This document shows, in pieces, positions 39,414 to 51,746 of a DNA stretch of 64,000 bases. Numbering within the stretch: position 1 is the first letter of the stretch; the number at the start of each line of letters is the position of its first letter. Source of the DNA: Tardiphaga sp. (lineage in GTDB: Bacteria; Pseudomonadota; Alphaproteobacteria; Rhizobiales; Xanthobacteraceae); the NCBI GenBank assembly GCA_030147505.1, contig JASBVG010000094.1, positions 31,372 through 95,371 on the forward strand, in the 5' to 3' direction. A program made the translations under genes and the position numbers. Below the pieces are notes generated by a model, which saw only the letters and a program-made list of their open reading frames with translations, was not told where the DNA came from and searched no databases.

Positions 39414-40832
39414 TCAGGTGTTCAGCACACGGCCATAGGCGTCCAGCACGGCTTCCTTCATGGTCTCCGAAATGGTCGGGTGCGGGAAGATGGTGTGGAA
39501 GAGCTCTTCTTCGGTTGTCTCCAGGTTCATGGCGACCACAAAGCCCTGGATCATCTCCACCACTTCCGCGCCGACCATGTGGGCGCCCAGCAACTGTCCA
39601 GTCTTCTTGTCGAAGATCACCTTCACCATGCCCTGGTCCTCGCCCTGGGCGATGGCCTTGCCATTGGCGACGAAGGGGAAGCGGCCGACGCGGATGTCAC
39701 GACCGGCTTCCTTGGCCTTGGCCTCGGTGAGGCCCACGGATGCGATCTGCGGATGGCAATAGGTGCAGCCCGGGATCAGCGACTTGTCCATGCCATGCGG
39801 GTTCAGGCCCTTGATGGCCTCGACGCAGATCACGCCCTCATGCTCGGCCTTGTGGGCCAGCATCGGGGGACCGGCGACGTCGCCGATGGCATAGATGCCG
39901 GGCACATTGGTCTTGCCGTATTTGTCGATGACGACGCAGCCGCGCTCGGTCTTCACGCCCAGCTTTTCGAGGCCGAATCCCTCGATATTGCCGACGACAC
40001 CGACTGCCGAGATCACGCGGTCGAACTCCTGGGTCACCGGCTTCTTACCGTCATCGATGGTCGCAACGACGCTGTCAGCCTTCTTGTCGAGCTTCGTCAC
40101 CTTGGTATTGGCGAGAACCTTGATGCCCTGCTTCTCGAACTGTTTTCGCGCGAAGGCGGCGATCTCAGCGTCTTCCACCGGCAGAATCTGCGGCAGCACT
40201 TCCACCACGGTCACTTCGGCACCGAAGGAGCGATAGAACGAGGCGAACTCGATGCCGATGGCGCCGGAGCCGACCACGAGCAGCGACTTCGGCATCTTGT
40301 CCGGGTTCATCGCCTCGAAATACGTCCAGACCAGCTTCTTGTCGGGCTCAAGGCCCGGCAGCACACGCGGGCGCGCTCCGGTGGCGACGATGATGTGCTT
40401 TGCGGTGTAGCTGCCCTCGCCCAGCGCGCCTTTCGGTGCCTCGGCCTGCGACTTCTTCACCGAAAACTTGCCAGGTGCGTCCAGCGTCGCCTCCCCCCAG
40501 ATCACAGTAATCTTGTTCTTCTTCATCAGGAACTCGACGCCGCCATTGAGGCGCTTCACCACGCCGCGCGAGCGCGCAATCACGGCCTTGATGTCGAAGG
40601 AGACGTTGTCGGCGGAGAGGCCGTAATCCTTGGCATGCTGGAAGGCGTGATACATCTCCGCCGAGCGCAGCAGCGCCTTGGTCGGAATACAGCCCCCATT
40701 GTTGCAGATGCCGACGAAATAGGCCTTCTCGACGATGGCCGTCTTGAAGCCGAGCTGCGCGGCGCGACTGGCCGTCACATAGCCGCCGGGACCGGAGCCG
40801 ATGACGACGACGTCGAAGGAATTGTCAGCCAT
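39414..40832 (-). CDS. lpd: Dihydrolipoamide dehydrogenase (E3)
   Basis: VVVIGSGPGGYVTASRAAQLG, GGCIPTKALL disulfide-type active site (NNGGCIPTKALL), AIGDVAGPPMLAHKAEHEG. Confidence 0.93.
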   Translation of the reverse strand: MADNSFDVVVIGSGPGGYVTASRAAQLGFKTAIVEKAYFVGICNNGGCIPTKALLRSAEMYHAFQHAKDYGLSADNVSFDIKAVIARSRGVVKRLNGGVEFLMKKNKITVIWGEATLDAPGKFSVKKSQAEAPKGALGEGSYTAKHIIVATGARPRVLPGLEPDKKLVWTYFEAMNPDKMPKSLLVVGSGAIGIEFASFYRSFGAEVTVVEVLPQILPVEDAEIAAFARKQFEKQGIKVLANTKVTKLDKKADSVVATIDDGKKPVTQEFDRVISAVGVVGNIEGFGLEKLGVKTERGCVVIDKYGKTNVPGIYAIGDVAGPPMLAHKAEHEGVICVEAIKGLNPHGMDKSLIPGCTYCHPQIASVGLTEAKAKEAGRDIRVGRFPFVANGKAIAQGEDQGMVKVIFDKKTGQLLGAHMVGAEVVEMIQGFVVAMNLETTEEELFHTIFPHPTISETMKEAVLDAYGRVLNT

Positions 40833-40893
40833 GATGTATCACTCGATGTTGTGGTGGCCGTTGAAGATGTGAGGGCGCGCGAAGTCAGCGTGC

Positions 40894-42258
40894 TCACACC
40901 ACCATCATCACGGGATTTTCGATCAGCTTCTTGAACGCCGTGATCAGCTCCGCGCCGAGCGCACCGTCGATGGCGCGGTGGTCGCAGGAGAGCGTCACGC
41001 TCATCATGGCCGCGGCGACAATCTGGCCATTGCGGACGACCGCCCGCTCCTCACCCGTGCCGACAGCGAGGATCGAGGATTGCGGCGGATTGATCACTGC
41101 AGTGAAATCCTTGATGCCATACATGCCGAGGTTCGAGACCGAAGACGAACCGCCCTGATACTCGTTCGGCTTCAGCTTCTTCGCCTTGGCGCGCGCGGCG
41201 AGATCCTTCATCTCGTTGGAGATCTGCGAGATGGTCTTGATCTCGGCCTGGCGGATGATCGGCGTGATCAGACCGAACGGCAGAGCCACGGCGACGCCGA
41301 TATCCGAATGCTTGTGGCGAAGCATCGCAGCCTCCGTCCACGACACATTGGCTTCCGGAATCTTCTGCAGCGCGATCGCCATCGCCTTGATGACGAAGTC
41401 GTTGACCGAGAGTTTGTAGAGCGGCTTGCCGTCGGCGTTCTTGCCGGCCGCGGCGTTGATCTCCTCGCGCGCGGCGGTGAGCTTGCCGAGATCGCAATCG
41501 ACCGTGAGATAGAAGGTCGGCATCGAATTGGTGGCTGCCGTAAGACGCTGCGCAATCGTGCGGCGCATGGAGTCGTGCGGCACGCTCTCGTAGGAGCCCT
41601 CCTCGTACAGGCCGAGGATCGCCTGATCCGACATTGCAGGCGCGCCGACCGTACCAGCCGCAGCGGCGGCAGCACCTGCTGCCGGCGCCTTCAGCGCACC
41701 GCCAGACTTCGCCTTCTCGACGTCGGCCGCGACGACGCGGCCACGCGGGCCGGTGCCGTTGATGCGCCCGAGTTCGATGCCGGCTTCCTTCGCGAGACGA
41801 CGCGCCAGCGGCGACGAGAACACGCGGGTGCCAGTGTTCGCAGCGGCCTGGGCGGGCGCAGGCGCAGCGGCCGACTTCGGCGCTTCCTGCTTGGCTTCGG
41901 CCTTTGGCTCAGGCTTCGCTTCGGGTTTTGCGTCCGCCTTGGGCTCTGACTTCGCCTCTGCCTTGGCTTCCGGCTTCGCGGCGCCACCGCCGCTGGCGGC
42001 AGCCTTCACATCTTCGCCATCGGCAGCGAGGATCGCGATGACCTCGTTCACCGGCACATCGGCGGTGCCTTCGGCGACAAGGATCTTCGCGATCGTGCCT
42101 TCGTCGACGGCTTCGACTTCCATCGTCGCCTTGTCGGTCTCGATTTCAGCGATCACGTCGCCGGACTTGACCGCATCGCCCTCCTTCTTGAGCCACTTGG
42201 CAAGGTTGCCCTTCTCCATCGTGGGCGACAGCGCAGGCATCAGAATGTTAATCGGCAT
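40894..42258 (-). CDS. pdhC: Pyruvate dehydrogenase complex E2, dihydrolipoamide acetyltransferase
   Basis: Lipoyl motif [13 protein letters not shown], peripheral subunit-binding domain, C-terminal [15 protein letters not shown]; start reset to 42258. Confidence 0.95.
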   Translation of the reverse strand: MPINILMPALSPTMEKGNLAKWLKKEGDAVKSGDVIAEIETDKATMEVEAVDEGTIAKILVAEGTADVPVNEVIAILAADGEDVKAAASGGGAAKPEAKAEAKSEPKADAKPEAKPEPKAEAKQEAPKSAAAPAPAQAAANTGTRVFSSPLARRLAKEAGIELGRINGTGPRGRVVAADVEKAKSGGALKAPAAGAAAAAAGTVGAPAMSDQAILGLYEEGSYESVPHDSMRRTIAQRLTAATNSMPTFYLTVDCDLGKLTAAREEINAAAGKNADGKPLYKLSVNDFVIKAMAIALQKIPEANVSWTEAAMLRHKHSDIGVAVALPFGLITPIIRQAEIKTISQISNEMKDLAARAKAKKLKPNEYQGGSSSVSNLGMYGIKDFTAVINPPQSSILAVGTGEERAVVRNGQIVAAAMMSVTLSCDHRAIDGALGAELITAFKKLIENPVMMVV

Positions 42259-42344
42259 TGTCAGTGACCTTGTTGCGACCGCGGCGTGGTGGCGCCCATG
42301 TCGGTCGGACGAGCTATCTCGGCTTCGAACATTTCGACGATACG

Positions 42345-42566
42345 CTACAGCGCCTCGTCCTCGGTGAATTCGCTCTCGCGCCCATAGGCGCGCGCAGCGT
42401 GGCGCGCGATGTCGACCAGCAGGAGGCCCCACATTTCCGGATCCTCGAAGGCCCGCATGAATGCGATCGACAAACCGCCATCGACAACGAAAGCACGCAA
42501 CACTTCGGTTGCGTCCTCGCGCCCCTCGACATCCGGCGGCAGCGACTGTTCCTTCGGACCGGCCAT
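42345..42566 (-). CDS. Small DUF5076-like protein between pdhB and pdhC
   Basis: [61 protein letters not shown]. Confidence 0.75.
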   Translation of the reverse strand: MAGPKEQSLPPDVEGREDATEVLRAFVVDGGLSIAFMRAFEDPEMWGLLLVDIARHAARAYGRESEFTEDEAL

Positions 42567-42583
42567 GTCAGCCTCCGTGCGGG

Positions 42584-43978
<1,395 letters not shown>

Positions 43979-44012
43979 AGTAACTCCGGATTGCTTCTAG
44001 CTTGCGCGCTTC

Positions 44013-45053
44013 TTAACGGTAGATGTCGGTGTAGAGCTCGGACGCATCCGGCTCGGGATCGTTCTGCGCGAAATCGGCCGACGCGTTGACGATGTCGCGC
44101 ACTTCCGCGTCGATCGCCTTGAGGTCCTGCTCGCTGACCTTGGCTTCCAGCAGGCGGTGGCGCACCTGCTCGATCGGATCCTGATCGTGGCGGATCTTCT
44201 CGACCTCCTCGCGCGTGCGATACTTCGCCGGGTCCGACATCGAGTGACCGCGATAACGATAGGTCTGCATTTCGAGGATGTACGGCCCCTTGCCGGCGCG
44301 GCACCAGGCGACAGCCTTGTCGGCCGCAGCCTTCACCGCGCGGACATCCATGCCGTCAACCTGCTCGCCGGGAATGTTGAACGACACGCCGCGCTTGGAG
44401 AAATCCGTCTGTGCCGACGAGCGCACCACGGAGGTGCCCATGGCGTAGCGGTTGTTCTCGATGACGTAAATCACCGGCAGCTTCCAGAGCTCCGCCATGT
44501 TGAAGCTCTCATAGACCTGACCCTGGTTCGACGCGCCGTCGCCGAAGTAAGCGACCGAGACGTTGTCGTTCTCGCGATAGCGGTTGGCAAATGCGAGGCC
44601 GGTGCCGAGCGAGACCTGCGCGCCGACGATGCCATGGCCGCCATAGAAATGTTTCTCGCGGCTGAACATGTGCATCGAGCCACCCTTGCCCTTGGAGTAG
44701 CCGCCGCGGCGCCCGGTCAGCTCGGCCATCACGCCGTTAGCATCCATGCCGCAAGCGAGCATGTGGCCATGATCGCGGTAACCGGTGATGACCTGATCAC
44801 CTTCCTTGAGCGCCATCTGCATACCGACGACGACAGCTTCCTGGCCGATATAGAGGTGGCAGAAGCCGCCGATCGCACCCATGCCGTAGAGCTGGCCTGC
44901 CTTCTCTTCAAAGCGCCTGATCAGCAGCATGTCGCGCAGTGCGCGCATCTCCTGATCGCGGGTGAAAGCGGGCGGTGATGACTTTGCCTCAGAAGTTTTG
45001 GCGTCATTGCTCGATGCCTGCTCAGCGGGAGCGCTTTTCTTCGTTGCGGCCAT
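44013..45053 (-). CDS. pdhA: Pyruvate dehydrogenase E1 alpha
   Basis: TPP motif GDGASNQGQVYESFNMA, YRYRGHSMSDPAKYR. Confidence 0.96.
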   Translation of the reverse strand: MAATKKSAPAEQASSNDAKTSEAKSSPPAFTRDQEMRALRDMLLIRRFEEKAGQLYGMGAIGGFCHLYIGQEAVVVGMQMALKEGDQVITGYRDHGHMLACGMDANGVMAELTGRRGGYSKGKGGSMHMFSREKHFYGGHGIVGAQVSLGTGLAFANRYRENDNVSVAYFGDGASNQGQVYESFNMAELWKLPVIYVIENNRYAMGTSVVRSSAQTDFSKRGVSFNIPGEQVDGMDVRAVKAAADKAVAWCRAGKGPYILEMQTYRYRGHSMSDPAKYRTREEVEKIRHDQDPIEQVRHRLLEAKVSEQDLKAIDAEVRDIVNASADFAQNDPEPDASELYTDIYR

Positions 45054-45331
45054 GAAAATTCCGGATGCGAGAGAGGAAGTGAGTTCTTCCTACTCCAACT
45101 GCCAGCGCCGTGAAAGAGATTGCGGCGCGCGGAATGCCACACTCTATTTCGCACTGCAGCGAGAGTGCGAAACTTTAGAACACGGCAGCAGCGTGTTTTG
45201 TAATTTGCGGAATAGAAATGAGCATTGCTGTCATCCCATCGCAATATGCGGAAGTGAAGCGCTAACCATCGCATTCATGCAAAGCAGACTTGCTCCACAA
45301 GCTCGCGACTCAGGAAGCTTCGCTATGAATC

Positions 45332-45649
45332 TCAGTTCGGTTTGATGACGCGAACGACATCGCGCGAATGCGCATAGTCAAGTTGCCAGCGAACGCGCTC
45401 GTCGAGCATGTCGGGATCGAGACTTCCCGAGCGCAGGAGCGCTACACGCTGCTCGGCCTTGGCACGCTCCTTCTTGAGCTGGACCAGCTCCGAAGTCAGG
45501 GCAGTGATCTCCTGATCGAGCTCCTGCCGCGCATTAAGGCCATACTTGCCGGTATAGGCATTCATGCCGAAATAGCTGACCAAGAGCGCGGCCACGGCAT
45601 AGAGCGCAAGGCCGGTCAGAACCGATTTCAGGCGGGTATGTTTGACCAT
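45332..45649 (-). CDS. FtsB/DivIC-family septum formation initiator
   Basis: 105 aa, N-terminal TM segment, coiled-coil ELDQEITALTSELVQLKKERAKAEQRVALL. Confidence 0.85.
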   Translation of the reverse strand: MVKHTRLKSVLTGLALYAVAALLVSYFGMNAYTGKYGLNARQELDQEITALTSELVQLKKERAKAEQRVALLRSGSLDPDMLDERVRWQLDYAHSRDVVRVIKPN

Positions 45650-45714
45650 GCCTGAAAATGCGATGGCCCGGTTAAAGCGAGGCTAACAACCGGGCCGTGC
45701 GTGCGACCGAGCGC

Positions 45715-46269
45715 TTATTTCTTGTGAAGCGCGACCCAGGCTGCGAATGCGTCGATATAGGACTGCAGCACCGGCCGGATCGCGTCCTTAACGATCTCAC
45801 CGTTCTCGTCGAACGCGTCCCCGATGGCGTTCAGATAGATTTCCGGCTGGCCCATGATCGGTCCGGTAATGCCCGGCAGGGTCTGGCGGAGCGCCAACGC
45901 AGCGCCAAGGCCACCGATCGGGCCCGGCGACGACGTGACGAGGCCGGTCGGCTTGCCGAGGAACGAGCTCTTGCCGTAGGGGCGCGAGCCGACATCGATG
46001 GCGTTCTTCAGGACGCCCGACACCGAACGGTTGTATTCCGGCGCGACGAAGATCACAGCGTCCGACGCCTGGATCGTCTCACGGAACCTGAGCCAGTCGG
46101 CTGGAGGATTGGCTTCCAGATCCTGGTTGAAGAACGACAGGTCGTTCAGCATCACCACGTTGAGCTTCAGCGAAGCCGGTGCCAGTTTGGCGAGCGCCTG
46201 GGCGACGCGGAGCGAGAACGATTGTTTGCGAAGGCTGCCGACGATAACGGCAACGCTGTGAGTGGTCAT
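45715..46269 (-). CDS. NADPH-dependent FMN reductase
   Basis: VIVGSLRKQSFSLRVA, FVAPEYNRSVSGVLKNAIDVGSRP; start reset to 46269. Confidence 0.9.
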   Translation of the reverse strand: MTTHSVAVIVGSLRKQSFSLRVAQALAKLAPASLKLNVVMLNDLSFFNQDLEANPPADWLRFRETIQASDAVIFVAPEYNRSVSGVLKNAIDVGSRPYGKSSFLGKPTGLVTSSPGPIGGLGAALALRQTLPGITGPIMGQPEIYLNAIGDAFDENGEIVKDAIRPVLQSYIDAFAAWVALHKK

Positions 46270-46523
46270 GAAACATCCCCTGAAATGGCCGTCGCTGCGA
46301 CGCGAACCGACGCGGGCGTTCCTTGGCTCATCCGGCCAGACCATGCAAGTGCATGAATCCATCATTCGAACGCGGGATTTCGCCGGGGCGCGGCATTTGC
46401 GTACACAACTGCGTGACAGCGTCCCCGCCCCGACTGCGACCGCCTGCCGTCAGATCGTCCGTGACCTTACGGGCCATGGCCCGATCCGCATCGGACTCCG
46501 GTATATCGGGAGGTGTGGCCGAG

Positions 46524-47765
46524 CTACTCCAGACGTTCCATCAGGCGCAGTGACGGAAACAGCCTCATCCAGATGAGCGCGATCGCGATGGTACCGAGGC
46601 CGCCGATCAGAGCCGCGGGCACGGTGCCGAACAGCGCGGCCGTGACGCCACTCTCGAACTGGCCGAGCTGGTTCGAAGTGTTAATGAAAAGATAATTCAC
46701 CGCACCAACACGCCCACGCATTTCGTCGGGCGTTGCGAGCTGTACCAGCGAGAAGCGGATCACGACGCTGACCGTATCCGCTGCACCAAGGATCGCCAGC
46801 GCGGCCACCGACAACCACAGCCATTGCGAGACCGCGAACACCGCCGTCGCCAGTCCGAAAATAATCACGGCCTGGAACATGCGCATGCCGACGCGCCGGC
46901 TGATGGACCAGCGCGTCAGCACGATGGTCGTGAGTAACGCTCCTACGGCCGGAGCCGCACGCATGATGCCGAGCCCCCACGGACCGGTCTGCAGAATGTC
47001 GCGGGCATAGATCGGCAGCAACGCGGTCGCACCGCCGAGCAGCACGGCAAACAGATCGAGCGAAATGGTGCCGAGAATATTCGGATTACTGCGCACGAAG
47101 CCGACGCCGGCGAACACCGTGCGGAAACTTGGCGGGTCCTTTACCGCAACCTCGCGGGCCAGTTTGATCGCGCCATTGAGCACACCGCCGATCAGCCAGA
47201 ACGACGCCATCAGCACATAGGGCGTCGATGGCGATAGCGCATAGGCGAAGCCGCCGAGCGCCGGGCCGCAGATCATTGCCACCTGAAACACGCCGGTGGA
47301 AACCGCGGTGGCTTTCTGCAGATGTCCTTCCGGCACGACACCCGGCAGCAGCGCCGAGCCTGCCGGCGCCTCAAACGCCGTGGCCGCACCGATCACCACG
47401 AGCGCCACGAAGATCTGCGGCACCGTGATCCAGCCGGCATAGGTGCCCCAGGCAAGGAGCACGGCGGTCAGTCCCTGCAACATCTGACAGATTTGCACGA
47501 CGCGGCGGCGGTCGTAACGATCGGCAATGTGACCGGCGACGAACACCAGCGCCAGCATCGGCACGAACTGAGCCAGGCCGACCATGCCGAGATGGAAGGC
47601 ACTCCCCGTCAGATCGTAGATTTGCCAGCCAACCGCGACGGCCGCGATCTGCGAGGCGAAGCGCGAAAAGCTGCGCGACACCATGTAGTAGAGATAAGGC
47701 GGATGGCGCAGCAGCAGGCGCGCGCCATCGCTCACGACTTCGGCAGATTGATCGGCGAGTGTCAT
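46524..47765 (-). CDS. MFS transporter
   Basis: 413 aa multi-TM; FVPMLALVFVAGHIADRYDRRRVV. Confidence 0.9.
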   Translation of the reverse strand: MTLADQSAEVVSDGARLLLRHPPYLYYMVSRSFSRFASQIAAVAVGWQIYDLTGSAFHLGMVGLAQFVPMLALVFVAGHIADRYDRRRVVQICQMLQGLTAVLLAWGTYAGWITVPQIFVALVVIGAATAFEAPAGSALLPGVVPEGHLQKATAVSTGVFQVAMICGPALGGFAYALSPSTPYVLMASFWLIGGVLNGAIKLAREVAVKDPPSFRTVFAGVGFVRSNPNILGTISLDLFAVLLGGATALLPIYARDILQTGPWGLGIMRAAPAVGALLTTIVLTRWSISRRVGMRMFQAVIIFGLATAVFAVSQWLWLSVAALAILGAADTVSVVIRFSLVQLATPDEMRGRVGAVNYLFINTSNQLGQFESGVTAALFGTVPAALIGGLGTIAIALIWMRLFPSLRLMERLE

Positions 47766-48901
47766 CCCGGCATGTTCGGATTGATCAGGTACTTCTCGCC
47801 GGTGGCGCGCTTGGCATAGGCGCGCAGATTGTCGAGGTTGAGGACATCCTGAAGAGAAATGGTCTTGGTGTAGTGGCTGGCGAAGGTGGTCTTGAGCTCG
47901 GCGACCACGCGCGCGCGCAGCTTCGCCGCATCATCCTTGCCGATCTTCTGCAAAAACGGAAACAGCAACCAGCCGCCCATGCCCCAGGCCATGCCCGGCG
48001 GCGTCAGCTCGATCGGTCGCGGCTCGAGACGGCCGTAGACATAGACCTGCTTGTGGGTGGTCGAACCGTAGCGGCTATAGACCTTCATGGCCTTCACGGC
48101 CGCAGCTTCCATCGCATGCAGGATCTGGCCCTGCAGCTTGCCGCCGCCGGTGGCGTCGAAGGCGATGGTGGCGCCTGTCGCCTCCAGCGCCGCAACGAGA
48201 TCGTCGTAGAAGGTCGGCGCCGTGCTGTTGACGACATATTTCGCGCCTATATTGCGCAGCAATTTCTCCTGCGTCTCGCTGCGTACGATGTTGACGAGGC
48301 CGATGCCGTCCTTCTGGCAGATCTTGTTCAGCATCTGGCCGAGATTGGAGGCGGCGGCCGTATGCACCAGCGCCGTGTGCCCTTCCCGTTTCATGGTCTC
48401 GGTCATGCCGAGCGAGGTCAGCGGATTGACGAAACAGGACGCGCCTTCGGCCGCCGTCGTGCCATCGGGCAGCGGCAGCACGTCCTTCGCCTTGATCACC
48501 CGATACTGCGCATACATGGCGCCGCCGATCGCCGCGACCATCTTGCCGAGTAGCGCCTGCGCCTCGCGCGACGAGCCGGCTTTCACCACGGTCCCGGCGC
48601 CCTCGTTGCCGACCGGCATCGACTCGTCAAGACGGCCAGCCATCGCCTTCATATTGGCCTGCGCGACTGTTGCGTTGACGACAGCTGAGGCACCCGCACC
48701 CGAAACCCTCGCGGTCGCCGGATCGGCAGCGCCGAGCAACAGGCCGAGATCGGACGGATTGATCGGCGAGGCCTCAACGCGCACCACGATCTCGTCGGCG
48801 CCGGGCGCCGGGATCGCGACCTGCTGCAGCGAGATTTCGAGTTCGCCGCTGCTCTTGATCAGGGATCGAAGTTCGAGGCCGGTGGTGATGTCCGCAGTCA
48901 T
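47762..48901 (-). CDS. Zinc-binding dehydrogenase / MDR-family oxidoreductase
   Basis: VRVEASPINPSDLGLLLG, VGNEGAGTVVKAGS; start reset to 48901. Confidence 0.85.
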   Translation of the reverse strand: MTADITTGLELRSLIKSSGELEISLQQVAIPAPGADEIVVRVEASPINPSDLGLLLGAADPATARVSGAGASAVVNATVAQANMKAMAGRLDESMPVGNEGAGTVVKAGSSREAQALLGKMVAAIGGAMYAQYRVIKAKDVLPLPDGTTAAEGASCFVNPLTSLGMTETMKREGHTALVHTAAASNLGQMLNKICQKDGIGLVNIVRSETQEKLLRNIGAKYVVNSTAPTFYDDLVAALEATGATIAFDATGGGKLQGQILHAMEAAAVKAMKVYSRYGSTTHKQVYVYGRLEPRPIELTPPGMAWGMGGWLLFPFLQKIGKDDAAKLRARVVAELKTTFASHYTKTISLQDVLNLDNLRAYAKRATGEKYLINPNMPG

Positions 48902-48935
48902 GTCGCTCTCCCCAAATGCCGCGGTCTCCGCCGCG

Positions 48936-49523
48936 TCAGTAAATGCCCGGAATGATGCGCTTGGTCTCGCGCATATAGGCCCGGTAGTCGTCGCCGAACG
49001 CCTCGACCAGCATCCGCTCCTCATGGTCGATGCGGGTAAAGAACAGGATGGCGACAGCGACCAGTCCGCTCACGGCGGCCATGGCATTCGGCAACAGAAA
49101 GGCCTGCGCCAGCGCCCATAGCCAGAACGACGAATACATCGGATGCCGGATCAGGCGATAGACGCCACCGCGCACGATCTGGTGACTGTCGCGGATTTCG
49201 AGGCTGGCCGACCATTGCCGACCGAGATCCTTGTGCGAGCGGCGGAACAGCCACAGCGACAGCACATAGACGAGCGCACCGACCAGGACGGCGGCATAGT
49301 TCAGTTCGTAGTTCAGCGCAGCCGGCCAGCCCGATGCGAGCCAGATCGCCGGCACCACGAACAGGCCGATGGCGGCGACCGCCAGCAGCACACGCTCGCG
49401 GCTCCAGCCGACAGCCCGCACGGTCGCGGTCTTGCGTGCCTTCCGGGCATAGGGATAGCGAATGATGAACCACGCGACGAGCCCAATCGCCCAGACATAT
49501 TTGCCGAGAAGAGATGCAGTCAT
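48936..49523 (-). CDS. Isoprenylcysteine carboxyl methyltransferase family (ICMT/PEMT) membrane protein
   Basis: GGVYRLIRHPMYSSFWLWALAQAF, RIDHEERMLVEAFGDDYRAYM. Confidence 0.88.
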   Translation of the reverse strand: MTASLLGKYVWAIGLVAWFIIRYPYARKARKTATVRAVGWSRERVLLAVAAIGLFVVPAIWLASGWPAALNYELNYAAVLVGALVYVLSLWLFRRSHKDLGRQWSASLEIRDSHQIVRGGVYRLIRHPMYSSFWLWALAQAFLLPNAMAAVSGLVAVAILFFTRIDHEERMLVEAFGDDYRAYMRETKRIIPGIY

Positions 49524-49541
49524 GATCTTCCGTTCAGGCCT

Positions 49542-50828
49542 TCAGGCGGCGTCGATGGACGCCGCCGCCGTTGGCGCAGGAGATACAGGTTTTGCCGGCG
49601 CCGCGTCCAGCAGTGCCCCGTCCGGGCCGAAACGCGTGACGCCGCCGCCGACTGCCGTGATCTCGTCGAAGGGCAGCGGCCCACACAGCACCATGCAATA
49701 GTCATAGGGCGCGCGCTGCTGGTTGCCCATCACCATCTGATAGTGAACGCGCATGAAGCTGAAGCGATAGCGCTTGAACTGCTCCATGCCCATCATGTCA
49801 TGCATCTGGATGCGGCGGATATTCGGCCGGCCGTCGCTGCGCTCGCGGCTGACGCGCTTCAGCGTCACCGGATCGAAGCGGTAGAAGCTGATGACGTCGT
49901 CGCGGGCGTGATATTCGGCCCAGCGCACTGCCGGCGCGTCGGCGACCAGACGCGAGGCCTCACGCACGCTGGTGCCGGCCGGATGCAGCGCAAATTTCGG
50001 TATCGTCGCACTCACGGTGAGAACACAGATGGTCGGGCCATGTCTGGTCAGATCGGGGTCAAGCTGCAGCGCACGCGCCACCGTCTCCATCACCAGCGCC
50101 GCGCCAAGGCAGTGGCCGACAATGACGATCTCATCGACATCTGCCTTTTGCGCGCGGGCGACCAGCGTCCTGGCGAAGTCGTCGACGCGCGCCTTCATTT
50201 TCGGCCGCTGCCCGTAGACGTATTGGCGCGAAAATATCCAGTCGTCGAACACGTGATTGATCGGCTTGCGCCAGCCATAATATTGCAGCAGCGCCGTGAA
50301 CACTGCCGCCGCGGCCACAAAGCCCGCGATCCACGCCGCTGCCCCGGTCATGCCGAACAGCCAGGTCAGCCCATAACCGACCACCGCGCCAGCCGCCGCA
50401 AAGGCCGCGATCCACAAATACGAGAATAGGAAGAAGCCGGCATACTTCCAGCTCGCATAGAAGAAGCGGAACAGGGTTCCCGTCACCAGCCAGTTACCGA
50501 GCGTGATGAAAGCGGCACCGAGCCGCGACAGCATGCCCCGCGAATGATCCTCATTGATGAGATCGTCCCAGCGCAGCATCTCGTAGGTGATATCGGTGGT
50601 CCAGTTCGGGCCCGACGCCCGCGCCGGCCACGAGGCACTGACCTCACGTGCATCGGGAACACCGGATGCGCTGGCGGTGACACCCCATGTCTTCTGAAAC
50701 GTCGTGAGCGACTTTCGGAACCGCTCGAGTTGCGTATCCGGTGCGATCGGATCGTAGCCGCCAATATGGAAGACGTGTCGCCGCGCGATCATCGCTTGTT
50801 CGCTCCCGATTGCATCACGCATCGCCAT
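49542..50828 (-). CDS. Membrane-anchored alpha/beta-hydrolase-like protein with GHCLG elbow
   Basis: Hydrophobic segments then EIVIVGHCLGAALVMETVARAL. Confidence 0.75.
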   Translation of the reverse strand: MAMRDAIGSEQAMIARRHVFHIGGYDPIAPDTQLERFRKSLTTFQKTWGVTASASGVPDAREVSASWPARASGPNWTTDITYEMLRWDDLINEDHSRGMLSRLGAAFITLGNWLVTGTLFRFFYASWKYAGFFLFSYLWIAAFAAAGAVVGYGLTWLFGMTGAAAWIAGFVAAAAVFTALLQYYGWRKPINHVFDDWIFSRQYVYGQRPKMKARVDDFARTLVARAQKADVDEIVIVGHCLGAALVMETVARALQLDPDLTRHGPTICVLTVSATIPKFALHPAGTSVREASRLVADAPAVRWAEYHARDDVISFYRFDPVTLKRVSRERSDGRPNIRRIQMHDMMGMEQFKRYRFSFMRVHYQMVMGNQQRAPYDYCMVLCGPLPFDEITAVGGGVTRFGPDGALLDAAPAKPVSPAPTAAASIDAA

Positions 50829-51036
50829 CGCCGGTGCATAGCAAATTCGCCCGGCGTCACAAACCTATCACTGTCCAAATGAGTACCTTCGGGCAGTATT
50901 TTGTCGCCCCAGGGTCACACAGAGCCGGTTTCGCAACCGGTCCTATCACAAATCCGGGAATCGATGCAGGACTGTGATTGACGCGACAAGCTTATGTCTG
51001 AACATGTCGCGGGTTTCTCCTTGGAAAGAAAGCAAG

Positions 51037-51726
51037 ATGTCGATCGTTCTTCAAGGTCCGCGGCGGCCGTCCCGGCCCCTTTCTTGGGCCTCTCCAGCAG
51101 CTGCAATGCTGTTTCTGTGCTCCCTTGTACTTGCGACCTTCGCCGGTTCCAGTGCAGCCGAAGCCGCAAGCCGCCGTCCGGGCCAAGTCTATCTCTATCG
51201 CGGCATTCTCAACGTGTTTTCGCTCGGCATGGACCAGATCGCCTACAAGCTTCAGGCAGCCGGCGTCGCCACCTCGGTGAGCAATCACACCATGTGGAGC
51301 AGCGAAGCCAATGACATGATCGCCAAGTGGCGGGCCGGTAATCGCGAGCCGATCATCCTGATGGGCCACTCGGCCGGCGCCGACGCCACCATCTCGGTGG
51401 CCCGCAAGCTGGCGCAGTATAATATCCCGGTGGCGCTGATCGTGAATTTCGATCCGGTCGCGCCGGAGGCCGTTCCAAACAATGTGAAGCAGATCGTGAA
51501 CTACTACGTGCCCGCCGGCTGGGGCCGCGCCGTGTCCGCCGATCCGCGCTTCAAGGGCAAGCTCGCCAATGTGAACGAGAGCAGCAGCACCAACCACTTC
51601 GCCATCGACAAGGACGATACCCTGCAGCGCCAGGCCATCGCCCGCGTGCTCGCAGTGACCGGTGGCGGCGTCCGCCGCAAGCCGGCCGCACCGAAACCCG
51701 CCCAGGTCTCGGCCGTGCCGCAGTAA
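51037..51726 (+). CDS. Exported alpha/beta-hydrolase-like protein (GHSAG elbow)
   Basis: Signal-like AAAMLFLCSLVLATFAGSSAAEAA; IILMGHSAGADATISVARKL. Confidence 0.75.
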   Translation: MSIVLQGPRRPSRPLSWASPAAAMLFLCSLVLATFAGSSAAEAASRRPGQVYLYRGILNVFSLGMDQIAYKLQAAGVATSVSNHTMWSSEANDMIAKWRAGNREPIILMGHSAGADATISVARKLAQYNIPVALIVNFDPVAPEAVPNNVKQIVNYYVPAGWGRAVSADPRFKGKLANVNESSSTNHFAIDKDDTLQRQAIARVLAVTGGGVRRKPAAPKPAQVSAVPQ

Positions 51727-51746
51727 GCGGATTGTCCCTTCAGACG

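Noticed and set aside
39480-40934. 484-aa plus-strand ORF
   Set aside because: Antisense to lpd; shadow ORF.
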